Assembly (NCBI GenBank): GCA_016218725.1
Contig: JACRDB010000095.1
Location: 18,219 to 82,218 of the forward strand
Length of the DNA stretch: 64,000 nucleotides
Direction: 5' to 3'
Source: Deltaproteobacteria bacterium
GTDB taxonomy: Bacteria; Myxococcota_A; Polyangia; Polyangiales; Ga0077539
Shown: positions 39,895 through 48,180 of the stretch, piece by piece
Numbering within the stretch: position 1 is the first letter of the stretch
How the letters are laid out: every line of letters starts with the position of its first letter
Program-made: the position numbers and the translations under genes
The notes under the pieces: model-generated
The model's input: the letters and a program-made list of their open reading frames with translations, nothing else
Database searches by the model: none
What the model was told of the DNA's origin: nothing

Positions 39895-40215
39895 ATGGCA
39901 ACGGCAAAGAAGGCGACTGCGAAGAAGGCGGCCCCCAAGGCCAAGAAGGCGACTGCGAAGAAGACCGTGCGCAAGCCGGCTGCTCGCAAGGCCGGGACCA
40001 AGAAGGCGGCGGCCAAGAAGCCGGCCCGCAAGCCCGCCGCCCGCAAGGCGGGGACCAAGAAGGCGGCGGCCAAGAAGCCGGCCCGTCGCGCTGCGGCGGG
40101 GACGCGCAAGAAGGCGGCGGCCAAGAAGCCGGCCCGCAAGAGCGCTCCGCGGGCCAAGAAGCCCGCCCCCGCGCCGGCGCCCGCGCCGGCCAGTGGCACG
40201 ACGGAGGAGGAATAG
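39895..40215 (+). CDS. Histone H1-like Lys/Ala-rich DNA-binding protein
   Basis: The 106-residue product consists of tandem basic motifs (ATAKKATAKKAAPK, RKPAARKAGTKKAAAKKPAR) and a short acidic/Pro tail (SGTTEEE). It resembles the C-terminal domain of histone H1, AlgP and mycobacterial HupB tails, and should bind DNA without sequence preference and compact it. I start at ATG 39895, not ATG 39889, because an AGGAGGT site (39882-39888) touches 39889 and is properly spaced only from 39895. It has its own strong promoter and a strong hairpin after it. Confidence 0.82.
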   Translation: MATAKKATAKKAAPKAKKATAKKTVRKPAARKAGTKKAAAKKPARKPAARKAGTKKAAAKKPARRAAAGTRKKAAAKKPARKSAPRAKKPAPAPAPAPASGTTEEE

Positions 40216-40236
40216 CCCCGCCCGGCGGGTGACCAT

Positions 40237-40281
40237 CCCGCGGGGGTAGGGCCTCAACACTGAGGCTCTCCCCTCCGCGGG
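40237..40281 (+). terminator. Long hairpin after the H1-like gene
   Basis: CCCGCGG (40237-40243) pairs with CCGCGGG (40275-40281), and GCCTCA-ACAC-TGAGGC (40251-40266) forms the inner stem, with a few mismatches between. There is no T-run, but stem strength and position (20 bases after the stop) support transcription termination. The rest of the gap to 40460 shows no gene. Confidence 0.6.
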
Positions 40282-40460
40282 AGGTCGCCACCCCGAACGG
40301 CTGGCTGTTCCTCCTGCGCCCCGCGCCAAGCGATCTTCCCCACCTACATTCACCCACAACATCCTTGCTTTCGGTTGGTGTCCCGCGAGGGGCCCTCCTC
40401 CAGCGGGTCGCTCGCGGGGTTATGCTCCGCCGGGGTTTGCGGACTCTGGAGGCGCTGGCG

Positions 40461-41420
40461 TTGCGAATCGCGTTCTTGATGGACCCGCTGGAGCGGGTGT
40501 CGGTGCAGACCGATACTTCTTTTGCGCTGATGCTGGCGGCGCAGGCACACGGGCACGGGCTCTACCACCTGGGGCCTCGGGACCTCCTGGCGACCACCGG
40601 GGGGCTTCGGGCGCGGGTGCGCCCGGCGAGGGTGTCCCGGGAGGCCCCGCCCGCGCATTGTGTACTGGGCGCGGTGGAGACCGTGGACCTGGCCGCGATG
40701 GACGTGGTGTTCATCCGGACGGACCCGCCCTTCGACGCGCTGTACCTGTACGACACGCTGCTCCTGGAGGCGCTGCGGGGAGGCACCCTGGTGGTGAACG
40801 ACCCGCGGGGCCTGCGCGACGCCAACGAGAAGCTCTACGCGCTGCACTTCGGGGAGCTCACGCCGAGGACGGTGGTCACGTGCCGCGAGGCCGACGTGCT
40901 GGACTTCCTCCGGGAGCTGGGCGGCCCCGCGGTGATCAAGCCGCTGGACGGTGCGGGCGGCCGCGGGGTGCTGGTGCTCGAGCCCGGGGACCGCAACCTC
41001 CGGTCGATCATCGAGACGCTCACGGACGACGGGCGGCGGTACGCCGTGGTGCAGGAGTTCCTCCCGGCGGTGCGCAAGGGGGACAAGCGCATTCTCCTGC
41101 TGGACGGAGAGCCCCTCGGGGCGATCCTGCGGGTGCCTCGGGAGGGCGAGCTCCGGAGCAACCTCCACGTGGGCGGCACCGCCGTGGCCGCGGAGCTCGA
41201 CGACGACGACCGGCGGATCCTCGCGGGCCTCGGCCCGAGGCTGCGCGCCGACGGGCTGTACTTCGTGGGGATTGACGTGATCGGCGGGAGGCTCACGGAG
41301 GTGAATGTGACGTCCCCGACGGGGATTCAAGAGCTGTCGCGCTTCACCGGGGTGGACCACGCGGCGGCGGTGATCGCCTGGGCCGAGGCCCGCGCCGCGC
41401 GGCTGCAAGGGCGGCCGTGA
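40461..41420 (+). CDS. gshB: Glutathione synthase (ATP-grasp)
   Basis: The 319-residue product ligates gamma-glutamylcysteine and glycine. It starts at TTG 40461 with a GGAGG site 9 bases upstream and begins LRIAFLMDPLERVSVQTDTSF, as GshB does. Further blocks: VVFIRTDPPFDALYLYDTLLL, VVNDPRGLRDANEKLYAL, AVIKPLDGAGGRGV (ATP-grasp Gly loop), VVQEFLPAVRKGDKRILLLDGEPLGA, and FVGIDVIGGRLTEVNVTSPTGIQEL. The length is normal. No gamma-glutamylcysteine synthetase is in the window. It overlaps the next gene by GTGA. Confidence 0.92.
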   Translation: MRIAFLMDPLERVSVQTDTSFALMLAAQAHGHGLYHLGPRDLLATTGGLRARVRPARVSREAPPAHCVLGAVETVDLAAMDVVFIRTDPPFDALYLYDTLLLEALRGGTLVVNDPRGLRDANEKLYALHFGELTPRTVVTCREADVLDFLRELGGPAVIKPLDGAGGRGVLVLEPGDRNLRSIIETLTDDGRRYAVVQEFLPAVRKGDKRILLLDGEPLGAILRVPREGELRSNLHVGGTAVAAELDDDDRRILAGLGPRLRADGLYFVGIDVIGGRLTEVNVTSPTGIQELSRFTGVDHAAAVIAWAEARAARLQGRP

Positions 41421-42655
41421 GACCCCGGGCGCGCGCGTGGCTCCTGGCCGCGGGGCTCTGGGGCGCCGGGGCCTCGGCGCAGACCGCGCCCGGCGCCGCG
41501 GCGTCGCAGGGGGCGGCCCCGCCGCCGCCGCCGGACGACGCGGCGTCCAGCGCCAACGACCCGGCGTGGCGCGAGGCCGTGGACGAGGCCACGCGGCTCC
41601 TGGCCGCGGGCCGCGTGACCGAGGCGCGGGCGCTCCTGCGCAGGGCGCTCGAGGGCCGGGCGCTGGACCCCACGGGCTACGACGCCCTCGCGGTGCTCCA
41701 GCGCCTCGCGGACGCGATGGACCTCTCGGCCCCGGCGGACAGCGACCCGGCCCCCGGCCCGGCCGACGCGCGCCGGGGGCCCGCGCCGCGGTCGAGCTTC
41801 GAGCTGGTGACGCTCTACGGCACGGGGCTGGCGTTCGGCGGGGGCACCGGGCTCTGGGTAGACGCGCTGGCGGAGATTGACAACGCCCGCGCGGGCGTCT
41901 GGATCCCGCTCCTCGGGGCGGGGCTGGGCGTGCTCGGGGCCTACGCCCTGGACCGGGGAGAGCCCCTGCGCGCGGGCCGCGCCACGGCGATGAACACCGG
42001 CATGCTCCTCGGGGCCGCGGCGGGCCTCTCCGTCGCGCTCCAGCACCACGACAGCATTGATATCGAGACCGACCGCTGCTTCGGCACGGGCTCCCTGGCC
42101 TGCGACGCGCGCTTCTCCGACCGCTGGAGGGCCCGGGGCATCGCCACGTCCATGTGGCTCGGGGCGGGCCTCGGGCTGGGGCTCGGCTACGGCGTCTCGG
42201 CCCTCACGGACAGCTCCCCGGGGAGCGCGTCGTACGTCCTCTCGGCGGGCGCCTGGGGCGGGCTCCTCGGGCTCTTCGCGGGGATCCTCGGGCGCTTTGA
42301 CAACTCCCTCGGGGCCTTCTGGCTGGCGGGCTCGGGCGTGGGCACCGCGGCGGCGCTGGCCACGGCCCACGTGCTGCGGCCCACGCAGGCCCAGACCCGC
42401 TGGCTGGACCTGGGCGTCCTCGGTGGGGGGCTCCTGGGCCTCGGGGCCGCCGTGCTCGTGGACCAGAACCTCTCCGACCGGGTGGTGCCCCTGGCGCTCA
42501 TCGAGCTCGGGATGGTCGGCGGGGGCCTGACGGCCTTCCTGCTCAGCCGTTCACTCGACGCGCGCGGGCGTGCACGTACGCGCGCGCACCACGTGCCGGG
42601 GGTCCTGCCCCTGACCGGCGGGGGTCTGGTGACCGTGACCTTCACGGACCTGTAG
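41417..42655 (+). CDS. Gly/Ala-rich multi-pass membrane protein
   Basis: I do not recognise this 412-residue protein. It begins with a signal peptide (AWLLAAGLWGAGASAQ). A Pro/Asp-rich segment then leads to a helical stretch (ATRLLAAGRVTEARALLRRALEG). About eight short Gly-rich hydrophobic segments follow (VWIPLLGAGLGVLGAYAL, MNTGMLLGAAAGLSVAL, MWLGAGLGLGLGYGVSAL, AWGGLLGLFAGILG, VLGGGLLGLGAAVLV, ALIELGMVGGGLTAFLL). Repeated Gly-Leu-Gly spacing suggests tightly packed helices. Its start overlaps gshB. Function unknown. Confidence 0.72.
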   Translation: MRPRARAWLLAAGLWGAGASAQTAPGAAASQGAAPPPPPDDAASSANDPAWREAVDEATRLLAAGRVTEARALLRRALEGRALDPTGYDALAVLQRLADAMDLSAPADSDPAPGPADARRGPAPRSSFELVTLYGTGLAFGGGTGLWVDALAEIDNARAGVWIPLLGAGLGVLGAYALDRGEPLRAGRATAMNTGMLLGAAAGLSVALQHHDSIDIETDRCFGTGSLACDARFSDRWRARGIATSMWLGAGLGLGLGYGVSALTDSSPGSASYVLSAGAWGGLLGLFAGILGRFDNSLGAFWLAGSGVGTAAALATAHVLRPTQAQTRWLDLGVLGGGLLGLGAAVLVDQNLSDRVVPLALIELGMVGGGLTAFLLSRSLDARGRARTRAHHVPGVLPLTGGGLVTVTFTDL

Positions 42656-42705
42656 CCAGTTCACACCGTTGTCACGGAGTGAAATAACTAGTTTCCGAGC
42701 CGTCG

Positions 42706-42735
42706 TTGACGCGGGGACGCGGGGGGCACTACGGT
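42706..42735 (+). promoter_or_regulatory. Promoter of the DUF47-Pit operon
   Basis: TTGACG (42706-42711), 18-base spacer, TACGGT (42730-42735), matching the OmpA-like promoter in spacer length and -10. The leader is about 40 bases to ATG 42780. Confidence 0.6.
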
Positions 42736-42779
42736 CCGGGCCGCCGGGACCGCTGTGGGCCCGCCGGAGGATGGCGCCA

Positions 42780-43397
42780 ATGGGTCTGACGCGCGACGCT
42801 GAGTTCTGGAACGCCTTCATCGCCCACGCGGACGCCTCCGTGCAGGCCGCAAAGCTCCTGCCGGAGCTGCTCAAGCACCTGGACCAGGCGGCGGATTTCG
42901 CCCGGCGCATCAAGGACCTGGAGCACCAGGGCGACAAGATCACCCACGACACCCTGGCGGCCCTGCACAAGACCTGGATCACCCCCCTGGACCGGGAGGA
43001 GATCCACGCGCTCATCACCCGCCTGGACGACGTGCTGGATTACATCGAGGCCGCCGCCGAGCGGCTGTCGCTCTTTGACATCAAGGAGGCCACGCCGGAG
43101 GCCGAGGAGCTGGTCGGGACCGTGGTGGCCAGCACCGAGGCCATCCGCAAGGCCGTGGAGGCGCTCCAGGACCTGAAGAGCCCGGACAAGGTCCTGGCCC
43201 TCTGCGTGGAGATCAACCGCCAGGAGAACCTGGCCGACGCGGTGTACCGCCAGGGCATCGCGCGGCTCTTCCGGGAGCGCCACGACCCGCTGGACGTCAT
43301 GAAGTGGCGGGACATCTACGACAGCCTGGAGAACGCCACGGACCGCTGCGAGGACGTGGCGAACATCATCGAGGGCGTCGTCCTGGAGCACGCATGA
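42780..43397 (+). CDS. DUF47 PhoU-like partner of the Pit transporter
   Basis: The 205-residue product is an all-helical DUF47 protein (FARRIKDLEHQGDKITHDTLAAL, DREEIHALITRLDDVLDYIEAAAERL, YDSLENATDRCEDVANIIEG). The D-E-H and DDVLDYIE blocks correspond to PhoU-like metal sites. These proteins accompany Pit transporters and control their activity. I chose ATG 42780 because GGAGG (42766-42770) is spaced 9 bases from it and touches the alternative ATG 42771. It overlaps the pit gene by ATGA. Confidence 0.9.
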   Translation: MGLTRDAEFWNAFIAHADASVQAAKLLPELLKHLDQAADFARRIKDLEHQGDKITHDTLAALHKTWITPLDREEIHALITRLDDVLDYIEAAAERLSLFDIKEATPEAEELVGTVVASTEAIRKAVEALQDLKSPDKVLALCVEINRQENLADAVYRQGIARLFRERHDPLDVMKWRDIYDSLENATDRCEDVANIIEGVVLEHA

Positions 43398-44395
43398 GCG
43401 CGGCCGTCGCCATCACCATCGCCATCGCGCTCGCGTTCGATTTCATCAACGGCTTCCATGACGCCGCCAACTCGATCGCGACGGTGGTCTCGACCCGGGT
43501 GCTCTCGCCGCGGGCGGCGGTGGCCTGGGCGGCCTTCTTCAATTTCATCGCGTTCCTGCTGTTCCACGGGGCGGTGGCCGCGAGCATCGCCAAGGGCGTG
43601 GACGCCAGCGCGATCACGCTGAACGTCATCCTGGCGACGCTCCTCGGGGCCATCGCCTGGAACCTCGTGACCTGGTACCTCGGCCTGCCGTCGAGCTCGT
43701 CCCACGCCCTCATGGGGGCCTTCGCCGGGGCCGGCGTGACGCACTCGCGCTCGCTCTCGGTGCTGTCGCCCACGGTGTACGGCAAGACCGTGCTGTTCAT
43801 CGTGGTGTCGCCGCTCCTGGGGGCCCTCCTGGGCGTGCTGATCATGCGCCTGGTGCGCGTCCTGGCGCGCGACTGGACCCCCAGCCGGGTGGAGAGCACC
43901 TTCCGGCGGCTGCAGCTCGTCTCCGCGGGGCTCTACTCCATCGGCCACGGCGGCAACGACGCGCAGAAGACCATGGGGATCATCATGGCGCTCCTCCTGA
44001 TCGGTCACCCGCACCCGCCCAAGGTCGAGCCCCACATCTACGTGGTGCTGGCCTGCCACATCGCCATGGGCCTCGGCACGCTCTCCGGCGGCTGGCGCAT
44101 CGTCAGGACCATGGGCATGAAGATCACCAAGCTGCGCCCCGTCGGGGGCTTCAGCGCGGAGACCGCCGGGGCGGCGACGCTCTTCCTGGCCACCATCGCG
44201 GGGATCCCGGTGTCCACCACGCACACCATCACCGGGTCCATCGTGGGCGTCGGCAGCGCCACCGGGAAGCTCTCCGCGGTCCGCTGGGGCGTCGCCGGGC
44301 GCATCGTCTGGGCGTGGGTCCTGACGATCCCCGCCGCGGCCCTGATGAGCTCGCTCACCTACCTGCTCGTGTCGCAGGTCTCCGGCCAGCGGTAG
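43394..44395 (+). CDS. pitA: Low-affinity inorganic phosphate transporter (PiT)
   Basis: The 333-residue membrane protein carries both PiT signatures: AFDFINGFHDAANSIATVVSTRVL near residue 15 and SIGHGGNDAQKTMGIIMALL near residue 190, the two inverted GxNDxxN-type repeats that bind phosphate. GLPSSSSHALMGAFAGAGV and GIPVSTTHTITGSIVGVG are the paired P-S-S-T-S-H motifs. It probably carries metal phosphate in with protons or sodium. It follows the DUF47 regulator in the same operon. Confidence 0.93.
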   Translation: MSAAVAITIAIALAFDFINGFHDAANSIATVVSTRVLSPRAAVAWAAFFNFIAFLLFHGAVAASIAKGVDASAITLNVILATLLGAIAWNLVTWYLGLPSSSSHALMGAFAGAGVTHSRSLSVLSPTVYGKTVLFIVVSPLLGALLGVLIMRLVRVLARDWTPSRVESTFRRLQLVSAGLYSIGHGGNDAQKTMGIIMALLLIGHPHPPKVEPHIYVVLACHIAMGLGTLSGGWRIVRTMGMKITKLRPVGGFSAETAGAATLFLATIAGIPVSTTHTITGSIVGVGSATGKLSAVRWGVAGRIVWAWVLTIPAAALMSSLTYLLVSQVSGQR

Positions 44396-44420
44396 CCGCC
44401 GGGAACCGCCCCGGAGAGGG

Positions 44421-44450
44421 TTGACACACCGCGGCGAGGGATCCTATCAA
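44421..44450 (+). promoter_or_regulatory. Promoter of etfBA, predicting a leaderless mRNA
   Basis: TTGACA (44421-44426), 18-base spacer, TATCAA (44445-44450). The usual start 6-8 bases after the -10 is at 44457-44458, which is the first base of the etfB GTG codon. Confidence 0.6.
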
Positions 44451-44457
44451 CGCGGGC

Positions 44458-45288
44458 GTGAAGATCCTCGTACCCCTCAAGCGCACCGCGGATCCCGACA
44501 ACGCCAACAAGGTCAAGGTCTCCCCGGACGGCTCCCGGGTGACCACCGACGGGATGGAGCCCAAGCTCAACCCCTTCGACGAGTACGCCGTGGAGGCCGC
44601 CCTGCGCCTCACGGAGAACGGCAAGGTGCGCATCGCCGGGGACAGCCTCACGGTGTGCACCTTCGCCCCCAAGGAGGCCTCGCAGACCCTGCGCCAGGCC
44701 CTGGCCATGGGGGCCGACAACGCACTTCTGTACGTCACCGACGACGCCCAGCTCGACGGGGACCTGGTGGCCCGCGCCCTGGCGAAGGTGGTGGGGGACA
44801 CAAAGCCCGACCTGGTGCTCCTGGGCAAGCAGGCCGTGGACGGGGACTCCAACCAGGTGGGCCAGCTCCTGGCGGAGTACCTCCAGTGGCCGAGCGCCAC
44901 CTTCGCCATGAGCCTGGACCTGGCCCAGGACAAGAAAACCCTGGTGGTGGGCCGCGAGGTGGACGGCGGGGTGGTGAGGCTCCGGCTCACGCTCCCCGCG
45001 GTGGTCACCGTGGACCTGCGGATCGTCGGCCCCAGGGCGGTCACCAACCACGTGACCCCCGCGAGTTTCACCTACGGAGACACGGCGCGCTTCGCGCCCC
45101 TGCCGGCGATCATCAAGGCCAAGACGAAGCCCCTGGCGGAGGCGCCGCTGGCGTCCCTGGGCGTGGACCTCGGGCTCAAGAGCCGGTACACCGCCTACGC
45201 GCTGCCCGCGGCGCGCAAGGCGGGCGTCAAGGTCAAGGACGTGCAGGAGCTTGTCCAGCGCCTGCGCACGGAAGCCAAGGTCCTGTAG
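44458..45288 (+). CDS. etfB: Electron transfer flavoprotein, beta subunit
   Basis: The small ETF subunit binds AMP and, with EtfA, passes electrons from acyl-CoA and other dehydrogenases to the quinone pool. The 276-residue product begins KILVPLKRTADPDNANKVKV and carries NPFDEYAVEAALRL, MGADNALLYVTDD, DLVLLGKQAVDGDSNQVGQLLAEYLQWP and VTVDLRI, all family blocks. It is about 20 residues longer than many EtfB, mostly at the C-terminus. GTG 44458 is at or next to the predicted start of transcription. The etfA gene follows 16 bases downstream. Confidence 0.93.
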   Translation: MKILVPLKRTADPDNANKVKVSPDGSRVTTDGMEPKLNPFDEYAVEAALRLTENGKVRIAGDSLTVCTFAPKEASQTLRQALAMGADNALLYVTDDAQLDGDLVARALAKVVGDTKPDLVLLGKQAVDGDSNQVGQLLAEYLQWPSATFAMSLDLAQDKKTLVVGREVDGGVVRLRLTLPAVVTVDLRIVGPRAVTNHVTPASFTYGDTARFAPLPAIIKAKTKPLAEAPLASLGVDLGLKSRYTAYALPAARKAGVKVKDVQELVQRLRTEAKVL

Positions 45289-45304
45289 GGAGCACGCACA
45301 CACC

Positions 45305-46282
45305 ATGAGCAAGACCCTCGTGATCGCCGAGATCTCCGGCGGACGACTGAAGAAGACCACCCTGAGCGCCGTGGCCTTCGCGCGGCAGGCGGGGCAGCCC
45401 TTTGACATCCTCGCCCTGGGGCATGACCTCGGGGCCGCCGTGGAGGCCCTCCGGGGCTATGGCGCCGGGGCCGTCAAGGTCTGCGACCACCCGGGCCTCA
45501 AGGACTATGTGGGGGAGCACTACACCCCCACGGCGGCCCAGGTGGCCTCCGCGGGCGGATACTCCGTGGTGGTGTGCACGGCCAGCTCCTTCGGCAAGGA
45601 CCTGGCGCCCCGGGTGGCCGCGCGCCTCGGGGCGGGCCTGGCCAGTGACATCTCCGGCGTGGTCCGGGACGGGGCCACCCTGCGGTACCGCCGGCCCATG
45701 TACGCGGGCAACGCCCTGGGTACCATGGAGGTCACCACGCCCGTGCAGGCCGTCACCGTGCGCCAGGCGGAGTTCGAGGCCGCGGCCCCGTCGGGCGGGA
45801 GCTCTCCCACGGAGGCCGTGGCGTTTGCGCCCTCGGCGCTCGCCGGGCGGGTGGAGTTCCTCGGCTTCGACGAGGTCAAGAGCGAGAGGCCGGAGCTCAC
45901 CGAGGCGGGGATCGTCGTGTCCGGCGGCCGCTCGCTCAAGTCCTCGGAGAACTTCAAGAACGTGCTGGAGCCCCTGGTGGACGCCCTCGGCGCGGCCATG
46001 GGCGCCAGCCGCGCCGCGGTAGACGCGGGCTACGTGCCCAATGACCTCCAGGTGGGACAGACCGGCAAGGTGGTGGCCCCGAAGCTCTATTTCGCCGTGG
46101 GCATCTCCGGCGCCATCCAGCACCTGGCCGGGATGAAGAACAGCAAGACCATCGTGGCCATCAACAAGGACGGCGAGGCCCCCATCTTCCAGGTGGCGGA
46201 CTATGGCCTCGTGGCGGACCTCTTCAAGGCCGTGCCGGAGCTCACCCAGGCGGTGCTCCAGGCCCGTCGCGAGCAGAACTGA
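45305..46282 (+). CDS. etfA: Electron transfer flavoprotein, alpha subunit
   Basis: The 325-residue product is the FAD-binding subunit. It starts at ATG 45305 with GGAG upstream. N-terminal KTLVIAEISGGRLKKTTLSAVAFA leads to the second domain with VVSGGRSLKSSENFKNVLEPLVDALGAAMGASRAAVDAGYVPNDLQVGQTGKVVAPKLYFAVGISGAIQH split over strands. The final FAD motifs are KNSKTIVAINKDGEAPIFQVADYG. The protein length is normal for EtfA. It works with menaquinone as the likely electron sink through an ETF-quinone oxidoreductase that is not in the window. Confidence 0.94.
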   Translation: MSKTLVIAEISGGRLKKTTLSAVAFARQAGQPFDILALGHDLGAAVEALRGYGAGAVKVCDHPGLKDYVGEHYTPTAAQVASAGGYSVVVCTASSFGKDLAPRVAARLGAGLASDISGVVRDGATLRYRRPMYAGNALGTMEVTTPVQAVTVRQAEFEAAAPSGGSSPTEAVAFAPSALAGRVEFLGFDEVKSERPELTEAGIVVSGGRSLKSSENFKNVLEPLVDALGAAMGASRAAVDAGYVPNDLQVGQTGKVVAPKLYFAVGISGAIQHLAGMKNSKTIVAINKDGEAPIFQVADYGLVADLFKAVPELTQAVLQARREQN

Positions 46283-46286
46283 CTCT

Positions 46287-46315
46287 TTGTCCGTCGGCCC
46301 CGTCGGCGGTATACC
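46287..46315 (+). promoter_or_regulatory. Promoter with very short leader
   Basis: TTGTCC (46287-46292), 17-base spacer, TATACC (46310-46315). The ATG at 46327 lies about 5 bases after the predicted start point, so translation would not use a normal Shine-Dalgarno site. Confidence 0.5.
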
Positions 46316-46326
46316 CTCCCACGACG

Positions 46327-47997
46327 ATGACCCCCGCGAGGATCCGCCCCCTGGCGCCCCTCCTTGGCGTGCTGGGCGCGCTCGCCTCGGAGGCCCAGGC
46401 CCAGGACCTGTCCGGGCGCTGGAGGATCACCCGGGACTCCACGGAGTACACCGTCGCGTCCTGGGGCCCCAACTGCGGCCCGAGGCCCACCTCGCGCCCG
46501 GGCTCCGTCGGCCGCGAGGTCACCATCACCGCCAGCGACGGGAACTTCTCCGTCGCCTCCGGGCGCTCCACCAACCGCTCCAACGGCTGCTGGAGCGACA
46601 ACACCGAGGTCCGCGTCCGCAGCGCCTCGCACCCCTCGCCTGAGCGCTGGGTCGTGGACTGCGCCACCCCGGACAACATCGCCCTCGGCGAGCGAGGGCG
46701 CTACACCCTCTCGGCCTCGGAGAACACTCGCCTCCGGCTCCACGGCGAGATCGCCAACGCCTGGACCGTCCAGGGCTCCGAGTGCCGCGCCTCGGCGGTC
46801 ATGACCAGGGAGTACGAGCGTGTAGGTGCGCCACCCACACCTCCTCCACCCCCGCCCCCGCCCCCGCCACCGCCACCATCACCGCCGCCACCGCCACCAC
46901 CACCCCGGGAGGGGCGGTGTGCGAGGCCGGGTCCGGCGGTGTCCCTGGTGGTGGGGCCGTCTCGTCGGAGGGTGCCTCCGGGGGAGCGGGTGTGCTTCCG
47001 GGTGAGGGCCCTGGACGCCAGCCGGTGCGACACCAACGCGCCGGAGGTGCAGTGGGGCCTGCGGCGCACGAGCGGCGACGGGGACGCCGCTCTGGCCGGG
47101 AGCTGCGTGACGGCCCAGGCCAACGCCACCGGGGCGGAGTTCGTGCTGTCCGCGGTGGGCGGAGGGTTCACCGCCCAGGCCACGCTGGCGGTGGTCTCCG
47201 CGGAGCAGTACCAGGGGCTCCTGGCGGCCCACCTGGAGGACTCCGACGCCGGAGACCTGACGGCGGTGGACAACCGGCCCTCGGGCCCCCAGGTGGGGGG
47301 CGCGGCGGTGAGGCCCCCCACGGCGGTGCCCTCCTCGCAGGGCGCGGCCCTTCCGTGGCTGGTGCTCGCGGGGGTGGGTCTGGTGGGCCTCGGGGCCATG
47401 CTGGCGGGCCTCGCCCGGGGCTCCCGACGCGGCAAAGGCCCCCGCGAGGAGCCCTCGGAGGTCCCCGGAGGGCGCGCGCCCCCGCCCGCCGCGGCGCCCC
47501 TGGCGTCGCCTACGGCGCAGACCATGGACCTGCGCGCTCCGCCCTCGGTGGTGGTGAGCCCCGAGGGGCCCGCCGCGCCCGCAGCGCCAGGGGCCGCGCC
47601 CGCGAAGCCCCACACGGCCACGGTGCTCATGAACGACAAGCCCGCCGGGGCCACCCCCGCGGGGGCGCCCGCGCCCGCGCCCGCGGCGGCCCACGGTGGG
47701 CGCAAGCAGTGCCCTCGGTGCAACGGGGTGCAGCCGGGGACCATGCTCTTCTGTCCGTTGGATGGGACGGCCCTGGTGCCCCTCTCCGGGGCGGCCGCGG
47801 CGGTGGCGCCGCAGCGCTGTCCGCAGTGCCACAAGCGCTACACTGACGGCTCGCGGTTCTGCGCGGACGACGGCGCCACCCTGGTGGCCGAGACCGCCAC
47901 CCCCGCGGACGGGGTGTGCCCCACCTGCGGGCGGCGCTACCCCCCGCCGCTACAGTTCTGCGGGGAGGACGGCGCCGCCCTCACCCGGGCCGGGTGA
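46327..47997 (+). CDS. Exported/membrane protein with poly-Pro linker and three C-terminal zinc ribbons
   Basis: The 556-residue product has a signal peptide (LAPLLGVLGALASEAQAQ). A domain of strand type (LSGRWRITRDSTEYTVAS) follows, then a poly-Pro stretch (residues about 168-195) and an Ig-like region (VSLVVGPSRRRVPPGERVCFRV). A single membrane segment is near residue 345 (ALPWLVLAGVGLVGLGAMLAGLA). After an Ala/Pro linker the cytoplasmic end carries three copies of CPxC...FCxxDG (CPRCNGVQ/FCPLDG, CPQCHKRY/FCADDG, CPTCGRRY/FCGEDG), which should each bind zinc. Function unknown; it could link an envelope domain to a cytoplasmic partner. Confidence 0.75.
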   Translation: MTPARIRPLAPLLGVLGALASEAQAQDLSGRWRITRDSTEYTVASWGPNCGPRPTSRPGSVGREVTITASDGNFSVASGRSTNRSNGCWSDNTEVRVRSASHPSPERWVVDCATPDNIALGERGRYTLSASENTRLRLHGEIANAWTVQGSECRASAVMTREYERVGAPPTPPPPPPPPPPPPPSPPPPPPPPREGRCARPGPAVSLVVGPSRRRVPPGERVCFRVRALDASRCDTNAPEVQWGLRRTSGDGDAALAGSCVTAQANATGAEFVLSAVGGGFTAQATLAVVSAEQYQGLLAAHLEDSDAGDLTAVDNRPSGPQVGGAAVRPPTAVPSSQGAALPWLVLAGVGLVGLGAMLAGLARGSRRGKGPREEPSEVPGGRAPPPAAAPLASPTAQTMDLRAPPSVVVSPEGPAAPAAPGAAPAKPHTATVLMNDKPAGATPAGAPAPAPAAAHGGRKQCPRCNGVQPGTMLFCPLDGTALVPLSGAAAAVAPQRCPQCHKRYTDGSRFCADDGATLVAETATPADGVCPTCGRRYPPPLQFCGEDGAALTRAG

Positions 47998-48068
47998 TAG
48001 CCCTCCGACGGAAAGTGACACGCCGGACCCCAAAGCCCCGGAGGGGTCCCCCGTCGAAGGTTGTAGCG

Positions 48069-48084
48069 GGTGCCTGGAGGCACC
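48069..48084 (+). terminator. Short hairpin before the AgmX-like gene
   Basis: GGTGCC-TGGA-GGCACC forms a 6-base stem with a tetraloop 72 bases after the preceding stop and just before the promoter at 48087. It is a weak terminator candidate. Confidence 0.3.
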
Positions 48085-48086
48085 GC

Positions 48087-48116
48087 TTGACCGTGCAATC
48101 CAGCCGTTCATAGAAT
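48087..48116 (+). promoter_or_regulatory. Promoter of the AgmX-like gene run
   Basis: TTGACC (48087-48092), 18-base spacer, TAGAAT (48111-48116), one of the best sigma70-like matches in the window. The leader to ATG 48181 is about 58 bases. Confidence 0.65.
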
Positions 48117-48180
48117 GCGCGCCGCCGCGCAGCGTTGGGCGCACCGCCGTCTCACAGCTCCTCTGTATGGGTGAATCGTC

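Noticed and set aside
46840..46905. CCX-rich low-complexity tract as a regulatory repeat
   Set aside because: It simply encodes the poly-Pro linker of the gene it lies in.
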